Assembly (NCBI GenBank): GCA_002633005.1
Contig: NMRA01000010.1
Location: 1,173,252 to 1,237,251, forward strand
Origin: Phoronis australis
Lineage: Eukaryota > Phoronida > Phoronidae
Length of the DNA stretch: 64,000 nucleotides
Reading direction: 5' to 3'
Made by a program: the position numbers and the translations under genes. Shown here piece after piece: positions 37,261-49,200 of the stretch; position 1 is the first letter of the stretch; each line of letters begins with the position of its first letter. Under the pieces are notes generated by a model that searched no databases, was not told where the DNA came from, and saw only the letters and a list, made by a program, of their open reading frames with translations.

Positions 37261-40200
37261 TGGTTTTTGAAGCCTTTTATAAATTTACCTTATTCATGTA
37301 AATTGCATGGTTGTTGTAAATACCAAGTATGACACTTAGTTATGTACATAGTGTGTTTTGTGAAACTTACTTTAAATTTGGTTTGCCCTTTTGAAGGTGC
37401 AACTGTGCGTTTCCTTTTCCCTGGACGACCAGATTCTGTGCTCATACCTCTAATTTTCCTCAGGGTTGGTGGAACTGTAATGCAAACACAGGGATAGATT
37501 TGCCTAAAAATATGTGAAGCCCGAGTCAACAAATCTAGCCATTCTAAACAGCTGTCATTACATATCTGAACTCGCATTAGAATAATACAGTTCATGTGAA
37601 GCAGATTCAGATGTGATGCGGAACAGCACTTTTTAATAGGCCTCTTCTCCTGTTCAAACATACCGTTTGTGCCTTGCAAAAGTTTGGCAGAAGAGTGCAA
37701 TATCGTAGAATCTACTATGAAAATAAATTCCCACAAATTGTACAGAATCTACATCCAGTATTACCTAAGTATTCCGGAACATTCTTCATATGCGAGTGCA
37801 ACTTGACAACATGCAGAGCCTTGTCATGTCGAAGAACTTGCAGATCTCGCGGGTTGTCCTCAAAGTATGACTGAAAGGAGAACACGTAGTGATGGGTAAA
37901 TTGTGGAGTAACCGTAGCTGAAAAGGTGATGCAACTTGCTTCATGGAACCTACCAAGCCCGCTCTAACAATACTACACAAAGAGACAATCAAAATTTGTG
38001 CAAAATGCATGAACAAAGGGACGCAAACACGTTCAACAAGCAGTCACATTTTGGTCCCCATAGTATTCAAATATTGAAAAGACAACCATGTTCCACTGAC
38101 ATATCCTATCAAGTGACTATCAAGTCGCCTATTGGTGAAATGGCAAATTAATGTGCATCAGCTGTATAAACTAAATGGCATCGAGAAATGTTCAAAGCCA
38201 TAGAAATGCAGAGCTAAATTTCTAAGTGAGAGCCTCTGGACAAGTCCCTCTTTGCTTAAATTTCATAGAATGTTATGTAATCCCGATACCTCAGTTGTGA
38301 AATGTTATACTACGCATCTAAAAACCGGAACAGCGTTTGTATTGCTGACTAGTGTGCATAGCACCACAATGACTTTTTTATTTGTTGTACTTTGGGCTGA
38401 TGGCCATGCGTACAAATAAATAAAGGAAATGCATGCACCCCAGCTTATCCACCCTCCCCCCCGTTACCATCACTCTCCCCCAGTCCCCGTTTCACCTCCA
38501 CAGTTGCCACAAACTTCATGCCTGCCCTCTCTTGCTTTGTCTGAATATTACTCAAGTTTTGTACTAATCTGACCAGACACATGCCACTCTGTCTAATACT
38601 CCCACCCTGTCTAATACTCCCATGCAAGTAAGTGCTACAACTAGTGTCCCAAGAGTAACCTCACTCACGTCAACTAACAAAAGCAACAATGCTGCTTAAG
38701 CAACTCAATCAACACAGCGGAGATTTCAAGGTCATCATATACATTAGAACACAAGTCATGCAACAATGCACCAAAACCTTTCATATGATGTACCCCGACT
38801 TTGATTGATGTTTTGTATCAGGCTGATAAAAGTGATCACTAAACTAAAGATAATGATCATCATTCAGTGCATCATTCAGGGAAAGCGACTTTTGATCATT
38901 TATCATGATTGTAATATATCACAGTTGATGACAAGCCTTGCATGACAGGTTGTATTCTTATCATCCATAGATACCACATCATACCATTCAAATGAATTCA
39001 TAAAAATGGTCGATGTGAATTCTTATAAATTTTTTTTTGTTAAACTACGATCAACCAAAACTTTTGTTGTGTATGCAGACAGAATGACCCGGAATCGTTG
39101 GTGCAACTGAAATTAACCATTCGAGTAGCTAGAAAGACTCGCCATGACAGGAAAATGGTACTTTGCTGGATTTCTCTTGTAAAATGCAGAATTCACAACG
39201 TAGCTTCAACTTGCAAGGCAAATTTCACATAACTCACTTTCAATTTGTTAGAGTTCAAAATTTCGGACTTGATTTCCTTCAGCCGTGCCTCCCTGATAGC
39301 AGTCCTCGTCACTGCTTGCATGGCGTCCTGCAACACAGACACACACCAGTATAAAATGTCAAGAAATTTGATATCGCAGCTAAAACATTAACAGTATCTT
39401 ATGTGGAAATTGACTGGATATCAATCCACTTGTAAATGGCATGCTGGGTAAAGAACCTACACTGGTAAATTTGATCAATGTCTTTCAAGTGATTTGGTCG
39501 ATTGAGATGTGCACTCAAAGAGAAGGGACAATTTTTGAAAAATTAAAATGGCCACAATAATGTGTTGAGGCAACTGAATCAATTGATAAGCTCTCTAGAT
39601 ATCAAAATCTTACTGAAAAATAACCTAGCGGGATACTATGGTAGTCAAATCCGACCAAAACTCCACCAGTGCCAACAAATTCCTCTTTTCTACTCTAGTG
39701 CCAAGCTTCATAAAAACACAGTCAGAATCATTTTGACAACTGACCGACAAATATATTATAAAGTCAACAAAGATTCATAAAGAACCAAAGGTAGCCACTC
39801 CAAATAGGTAAGTAGCCAGTAAGTCTCTCCTAAAAACACTGAAAATGCCACAACCACAACCTGATGTAGGCAGATTGAAAAGTGGTAAGCTCCACCCCAA
39901 AGATGCCTTACACCCTTGTGGAAACTTAAATACATCCAGGGTTCATCGAGATAGCAAGCACGCAAACAATCGGATGGGAAGACAGAATACACACACATAT
40001 ACATATGTGGGTGTATATAGACTGCAATCAAGGCAAGCCAACTAGTGATCAACTATCCGGTCATTGTCAGTTGAGTGAGTGTATCAGTTAGAGCTAATAA
40101 CACAAGTCATCACAGATGTCAGAATGTTAAGCTTTCATCACACACACACCGAATAAACGGAAGAATTGACCAGAGGAGAGTTTGAAACATAATTTGACAG

Positions 40201-43200
40201 TCAGTTTCAACTTGAATACTGGATTTCACACAACTAATTTAAATGGATTACATTGCTTGACTTGACGAAGACTGTACTATGACTTGCATTTAAAGACAAG
40301 TTTTCATCAACCAGAAATTGCAAACGATAGCGAGTGCATTTTTACACAAGAATACAGCTTACATAATACTGTGATGCAAACCAGAATTTGCTGTTTTTAA
40401 AACACGCACTTAGAGAAAAATTAAATCATGACTCCAGAGACAACTCCACATATAATTTACTGCATACCACTTTCTGCTGGAAAACATTTAATGTCGGTAT
40501 AGAATATGACCATCTGTCAGCCGTACCTTTGCTCTGTACCTGAAGCCCTCTATCTCCTCCATTCTGAAGTTGTATGGAGTGAACAGGGTGCTACCTTCTG
40601 AAAAAACAAACACGTTTATGCATGACATATCATTTGAGCCAAACTGAATAAACTTGGTGTAAATCTGTTACCTTCTCAAATCAGTCACTCTCAAACTGGT
40701 ATGCCAATGCAATAAATATCATTATTTATAAGGGGAAATTTACTTGGGAAAATTTATTTGGGGAAAATTACAAAAAGGAAAAATTTACTAAGTGTTTACA
40801 AAATGGTTAGTCCTACCCAGTCAGTAATTAGGAATTGATGAATCAAATTTCAAGGAATACATACAAGAATAAGTAGCAGTCTTGAAGGCAATGAACATCT
40901 CATTAAAAATGGACGAAATATGAGAGTAAAAATTCTGGCAAGTTTATTTTTTATTAATTTTCTCAAAAAATCTTGCCACAATTTAAACTAAGGTAGACGT
41001 GTTTCACAGTCTTCCCTTTTTCGAAAATGACTATTCACATTCTGGCCCATAGAACCAGGCCAGTCACATCATTACTCTGGCAATTCAACTAAGAGGGTGC
41101 ATCAGCTAGAGCTAATAATTATAAGAAAAATTTACTAGGGGTCCACAAAATGGTTAGTCCTGCAAGGACCACCTACCCAGTCATTGATGAAGAATTAATA
41201 ATACAAGAATCAAATTTCAAGGGACATGTTCAAGAAAAAGTAACCACTGTGAAAGTAATGAAAATAATATTAAAAATGGACGAAACATGAGAGCAAAAAT
41301 TTCAGCAATTTCTTTGTTTCACATTGTTTATTTTCTATTGATTTTCTTAAAAAATTTTTGCTACAGCTTTAACAAAGTTAGACATGTTTCACAGTCTTCC
41401 CTTTTTTGAAAATGACTATTGACTAGTCACATTCTGGTCCAGAAAACCAGGCCTGTCATATACAACACTGACAAAGAATACATTTGAGAGGGTGCATCAG
41501 CTAGAGCTAATATTACATGCCATCACATGTTAGGTCAGCATAGTAGACTATCATCATGTGCACCAATATCCACAGGGAACCTAACTTTTCATGAATTCAA
41601 TATATGCAAGCCTGTACAAACAGTTAATTTTCCAAAATTTTCAAACCAATGTTAACAACAGATTCTATCACACAGAGCAACTGATTTCTGCAACACCAAC
41701 TTAAAAAGATACCAAACCGGGTTTTGGCAAATTAACAGATATTAAAAACGACTTTCCCATTATGTTCTCTGAAACAAAAAATGATTTGTAACCCTCGGCA
41801 TCCCTAAAAAAATTTGGAGGAAAATTTGAAAACTCATTTTAGAGTCTACTAAACGGGCAAGTGTGACCTGTGCTTTTACCGAATTAAACGGGAACTGTGG
41901 GAAAAGACCACCCACCAAGGAGCATAATATCCCATTTGTGAGATAAGGAGGATGAGTTTCTAGTTGATTTCTGTCTTCAACTTATAAGATTGACGCCAAT
42001 GATGCATTAGCGGGTGACTGAAAGAGTTGGGTGAAATTATCAAAACAGGGTTAGGTAATCTTTTTAAGTGTTTGTCACAGAACACAAGTTAGAGGGAAGA
42101 TCTACATAACCAGGTGTTCAACAACACAATAAGTACCAGTGTACCTGTTCCATCACTGAGTGCCTCTTCTACTTGTCGTAGTAATGAGGTTTCTTTTATA
42201 CTAACAAATGACAACGCAGTACCTTGGTTATCTCCTCTCGCAGTTCTACAAAGAAATGACTTCCATTAAAGATGGAACGTAACCTTATACACTCTCAAAA
42301 CCTAAAGTGAAATACATATCTAATGCCAAAGACAACAGTATAATTCTAGTGTTTTTTTTTTCTAAATTGCAGTGACGCAGCATTTTTTCGTTTTCTGTAT
42401 CGTCAATAAAGAGAAAGTCAACTGATGCCAGACGACATCCATCATTTTGCCCCCAACGTTACCTCATGCTGTATGACACATAGCAATCACTACCCCCAGC
42501 GACAATGCTGGCTGACATGTAGCGACCACTTCCCCAGTCACCTTATGCCAGTCAAAATGATTGAGGATTTTCTTTATTTTTCTAGACAAAGAGGCGCTTA
42601 GAAGCAAAATCAGTCGGGCGTAGACCAGAACAAATTACATTGTTTTCGACCTAATAAACTGAACTCAAGATAACAATCTAACCACAATTATTCGTAGGCA
42701 AACGGTTTGTTTAACCTGATCAGCTGAAGTGTATAATTTGAGAAAAATAGCTATGCTAGGGGAACAGCGCACATTTTTTCAGTTTACCTCATACTCATTA
42801 AACAAATATCAGTAGGACATGATTACAATTTTTTTCAATCAAAAATGTATTTTGGGGATTATTGTTTAATGGCGTACATTTTTTGCAATTATATTAGCTT
42901 TGATCAAAGCTCTAAAACAAAATGTCCCGATTTTGAGATTTTATTACAAATCAACAATTCTTACGCCATGTCTGCCAGGCATTCGCTGCAACCAAGGCCA
43001 GTTAATGTACCAGATAAATACGCTCAAAATACTCATCTATTGGCTGATTTAGCTCGTCAATAGAGCATTTGGCTGTGACTGGGAAGGCCCCAGGTTCGAA
43101 TCCTCATCAGAAAATACTTCTCTCATTGATAATGTTACTACAATAAACTATCTGGAGATTAAACCAAGCCGATTCATTTTTAGTTCACAATTACAATACC

Positions 43201-46200
43201 TCACCTGCCCACCCTGTGAATGTAAGAGTCTGCACTTGTCGGAAAGTCAAAGTTCAGAACGTTGGAGACATTCTGAAAGTCTATACCCCGTGACACACCA
43301 TATTCTTTGTCTTTCTTTTTTGACCTGCAGTAAACACAAATGGAATGAATTTAACAACTCAACATTTTCTTTCCTTACATCACACATACTTCCCACTCAC
43401 TTACAATTTCACTTTCCTAGAGCTCCAGAAGTTTCAATATATTATCCACGAACTACTTTCCCACAAAGAGTACAAGGCACAGTGCTTCAATCGACTGTTC
43501 CGAGTAAATGCTTACTTCAGATTTCACATAATGTCAAGTGCCAACATTCGGTTTGATGTCCACTCCCCATTATGGAGATCTAGTATATGCACATACGGTG
43601 TTACCGAGACGTCATATTATCATTCTATGACATTTCTGATGAGTTTTTATCCCATTTTCAATCCATGCCAGAAAAAAAAGTTGTTTTCCAGGTTTTCTGT
43701 GTTCCCAAAAGTGGGTGGGAGCCATAGTCTTATGACGAACCTCGCTGCACTTATATAGGAACACATTGTGCCTAGACCAAGACTTCAATATTATTGAAGT
43801 CTTGGTCTAGTTAAACTACATGCATCAGAGTCAGAAAAGAACCATCAAACTAGTAGTCAGTAATGGGTTTGCTCATCATTTGCACACACATCAACATATC
43901 CATGGTTATGCTACACTCCAAAGTGACACGAGTCGCCACAATATTGAACACAAATAAGCTGGAGACAAGCCACTGTTGTTACTGTTACACATCATATACA
44001 CCAAGACAATAGTAATCATAAAAAATACTATATCCCCATTACGACAGCTAATACTGTCAACAGCAAAACTGTATGGTGAAAAAGTTCTAATTGCAGAATG
44101 TCTTAAGTCACCTTGTTAACTTTCCTGTTAATTTCCCTTCATTGTGGATCAAGAGGAAAGGCCACTCTGATGGTGAATTGGGCGCCCAAACGTAATGACG
44201 CAGAAGTCCTGGTCATTTTATCTGATTACTTTTTGCGCTTATTGTACGTAGCACAGCAAAAAATGTAACGTCACAGTTAATAGAGCCCTGTGTGACACAA
44301 TGTTGGCGCTGTAACACATAAACTCTTCACAACTGATGAAGTATAAACATGGATTAAAAATTCATAATTGCACAGAACACAGTCAATTCAGAGATCTCAT
44401 CGACAGCACTGTTGTCATTCTCCAAATGCATTATGAGAGTGTCAACTCGTAAACGTTTGGTAACATCACAGGAAACTTGGCGACTTCCACACCACACGAC
44501 AGAAAACAACATCCTTTTCTAGATTTCATCACTCAAAGCACAGGTCCACAGCAACATACTTTTTGGTGGCAGCATGACTGAACACCCACTCTACTTAAAA
44601 AAAAAAAACTGAAAAAGAACCTCAAAATGCATCGAATGAATGCAAATCTTTTGCCCGATGTTAACGATTCTTGAGGCATGCACCATCCAATCAGGCTGGA
44701 CTAAAATCTCACTGCACAAAATGCCAGGCCTCTATTCTGAAGACCTCAGAAACTAGCGAAAACCTAAGATTGTATGAGATATCGCTACAAATTACAAGTG
44801 AAACACTTTTCTTGCCTCTATGAAATGCAGCCCATGTGTTGGTCTTAAATGTCAACAGATGTTTACATGCGGACAACCGCCCACAATGAATTTGAAAAAT
44901 GACCACCACTGCCACTAGTGGGGAAGTTTTTCTGTCAATGAAATCCCACAATTCCCTGCTCTAAATGGATGCCTCCATTCAGTGACAGTATTGACCTACT
45001 TCTTATGTTTGCCATCAGCTGACTGTTGCGGATTGGTGGAGATGACTTCGTCTGAGGCAATGATGTAGTCGTAGAGACCATCATTGAACTGATTTACAAT
45101 GTGGCACCTGAAACAGCAACATAAAGAGTTAAAAAAAACAACAACCAATATAAAGAGTAAATGTACAGGTACCAATAGAGTAAAGAATAAACACAAAGTT
45201 ATCAATATAAACATTTAACACACAGGTGAGCAGATATTTTTAGCGAGTATTTATTCACACTTTTATAAGAATAGGGATAAACAAACCACATTCAAAAAGT
45301 GGATGCTCATTTCGCTAAAATGAAACGGGCTTAAAAGTCACTGTCACTAATCAAATTCTGCATGCTATGTAATACAAAAGACCTTGTATTTCAAATTTTT
45401 CTCACCGAGAATTTATTGGCAGCTCTGAGTTGAGGACACATGCTGGGAGGCCAAACTGTTCTAGAAACAATTTCAACCTGAAAAAAAGAGCTTTTCAATT
45501 GACACAATAACAGTGAAGTTTTCAGTATTTAGAACTTGAATTGACTCCCACAAAATTCACCATAAAGCGCTGATAGGTGTGCATCAGAGGCCTGGACACT
45601 ATATTGAAATTAACATCAACCATTTGTCAGATATAACGCTCATCACTTGCACCACGTAAACTGAATCAGCCAACTGACAAGCGACAAGCTAAACACAGTT
45701 AGGCGAAAGGCACCTCTAGCCCAACAAACATGACTTTGGACATGCACTGTGCCTGTCCAAACCAGTAATGTTGCTCTATGTCATTGAAATTAGGTTGAGT
45801 CAAGAGTGGACGGGCACTCGACATAAGTCCACCTCTACTGACACGGCTGTACGTACTTGTAACATTTGTCCACTGTATTCACGAACACTATAGTCCTGCC
45901 TCTGACTAGGTTCAGCTTCAAAAGCGTGTAAATCAGCACAAACTTGTCCTCTTCTTCACATCTAGAACCAGCAAGCAGCATTATTTATTATCAATATATA
46001 CAATACATGTAGCTTAGGCAGGGCCGTACCTGTGAAGAGTCGCAGAGACATGGTCAAGCCAATAAACCAAAACAATTCAGCCCAATTGGGAGACTTTCAG
46101 CAGAACGTATCAAAATGCCACCATTGAACATTAGCTCAGATTATGTAACTAGCAAACATAGCGAGTTGTTATAAACTATAATTTGGCACAAGGGCAGAAT

Positions 46201-49200
46201 TTACATATCAAAGTGCATCAGAGGCCTGGACACTAATTAACCAATGACATCAAGGATATATCAGCCATAGGACTACTCATCATTTGCACTGGCTTAAGAA
46301 TCTCCCAAAGCGGACTGTAGATCAGGGTGGTTACTATCACCGACAAACTCACTCACTTGATGTGGTACTGAGTTAGCTGTGCCGACTCGGGCAGTTGCGA
46401 CTCTTCTAGTTTGAGTATGACAGGATTGTGCAGCACCAGTTTCTTCAAGGCCTTGACATCCTCGCTCAAGGTAGCTGACATCAGGAAGGCTTGATAAATT
46501 TTGGGAAAATTACTGGAATTACAAAATTGACAATAGAATAGTAACTTGTTCAGTCTCCTTGTTTGGCAGAGACCAAGGTCAAAGGCCATAGACCCAAAGT
46601 TAAAAATCAAAGGTCACATTTGATGGGTGCAACCAAATGGGACATCATGTCCTGACAGGAAGGAAGTGACAATAGCGTCACAAATCATTACATAATAGAT
46701 TTATTTGGACCGGTTGGAGAAAGACCTCGATCCAAGGTCATGCGCGTAACCAAATGTTGTCGGTAAACCGTAAGAGAAACAAGGTCGCATCAGAAGTCAC
46801 GTGACTGCTGACATCATCAGGTAGGTTAGGGCATGGCACCGGCCACCACCCGAATGTTCTAAAAATACGTTGAATACATTGTGTTTGCAGAGTTCAACTG
46901 ATCAAGTGTAGAAACAAAACAGGGATTATGCAGGGCTTGGAATGACCAATGGCGAAAAACGTGGAAATTTTTACGGCCCGAAACATGCACGCAGCCAGTC
47001 TTGAAAAAGTCGGTGTGGACCTTTTGCCCACAAAAATCGAGGGCTAAAAAAAAAAAACGGAACCACCTCCGGAAGCCTGCGTCTGCGTCTGTCAGCTCGT
47101 CCGCCACTCCCACCTCCTAACATTTTTGACTGCAGAGTCGTAGTATTTGTCACCGCGGTTTACAATCACACCAGACGCCATTGAGGAAATCCACCACGCT
47201 ATCCCAGATGCCCCGGCAATGTTGACAATTTACGTTCCTCCGAAACATTAAGAGCAACTTCCGCTTTTCGGGGTGAAAGTCGTCGGCAACGCAGCGGTAA
47301 GAAAGAAATTTACCGTGGAAATTTTATATCAAATCCGATTTTTTTACGCGGAAATATAATAAAATACGCGGACAGAACATTTGAAAAAAGCGGAAATCCG
47401 CGTTTCCGCGGAAAATTCCAAGCCCTGATTATGTTGCATACTGAATAAGAGCAAAAGGTTTCCTTATTTTGCATGCGTCATATGTCATCCTTGCGCAAGT
47501 TATTTCCCTTTGTTATATCATATCTCTCAACAACAGATGTCGCATATACCTAACCCATGGAAGGTAAGTAAGGAGATAGTGTAATCATCTAACTAAAAAC
47601 AGATGTCGCACACGTCATATTTCACCTCTAACAAAACTGTTATTTCTTTGACCCTTCTCTTATGCAAATTTTCCAAAGTTCATTTCGTGTACTTAGTATC
47701 CAGCCTTTTGTTGTTTTTGACCAACCACCTAAACTGCATATGTAAGACCTTTTTTACAAACCCGTTTTCATATTTATTATCATTTTCTTAACACTTCACT
47801 TTACAGACTTTTAAATTTTGTTTTGCATACTTGGTATCCAATCCTTCATTGTTCTTCATCAACCATCTACACTGCATAATCATAGGCGGATTTAGGGGGA
47901 GATGCCACAAAATAGAACAGCAAGAGTGTGAGGAAATAATTTTACTGAGTTTATTAATTAACCACGACAATTAACACGTGGATGAGGGGGGTTCAGACCC
48001 AATTGCAAGCGTCCGAATCTGACCACCAGTGCAATCTCTTTCCCGTTTTTTTGTTAGTCCGTTTATTTTTAGTAGAACGTCCACATCCCCAGAAATTCAG
48101 GCCCATTGTGTGCTTGCAATCATTGTTTGCACACTTGCCCGAGACTAAACATTGGCCCCCCTTTATGATATCCTAGATCCGCCACTGATAATCAGGACCC
48201 TTTTTAAATACTTGTTGATTATTTTCATTTTATTTTGTAGATGAACCATTCTTTGAAGTCATCTAAAGGTTTTTTAACAACACTACATCTGTGGTGAGAT
48301 AATTATTATAAACAATTCTGGTTCTTCCAATATTTTTATTCAACAATTTCTTTTTCGTAAGAAAACATTAACACACGTCAGGTACCAATATTTCAATTTC
48401 ACTACAATTTTGTAACCTCTGTAGCATAATACCGTAAGCTACAGCAACCATTTAGATATTGAATATATGAATGTATACGTACTGTGATTCCATTAATCAG
48501 GCAACAAATTCTATAACAGAGCGATTGATAGTTTTCAAATTAGCAATAAAGTACATGCTCCATCCTCGGTACCGATATAACAAATAAAACATATAACACT
48601 GTCCATAAACTGTTGACAAAATTTCCTGAAGTTGTCTGGTGTGAGTTGTCCATACATTTGTATTTCTATTGAGAAAGTCTCGCAAGTGGTCTGAAAACGG
48701 TGGCACACCGTACGAGTCAAGATTTTCTCCTTTTCCATCCTCTGTCAGAAAAATAGACACCCAGTGTGTTCCAGGTTTGTGGCTAGGATCCAAGTTGCAA
48801 CCGTAAGCAGTCGGATGTGAAACTCAGGCTTCACAACTCATTACTTGTAAGACAACCGCCAAAGACCTGTCCGACAAAGTCATTGCTTCCTAGAATTGTA
48901 CGTATGAGACGGAGGCAGTAACATAGAACAGATGGTGAATGCAACTGCCGAGGAACACTAAATTCAAATATCTGATTGTGCTGATCTGAGCACGGATCTG
49001 ATCAGCAATGTTCTAGTTTAGACATGATGATGGTGTAACACAGACTGATGAACTCTTTTCACTGTTTACTTACCCCATAGCTTTATCCAGCTGTGCTGCT
49101 TCACACTTTCCAGTGTTGCCACGCAACCATCTCTATCTGTGACCTGTCCACTCAGTAACTTTGACCGTTCCAGTACTTTATGTCCAGGACACTCACCATC

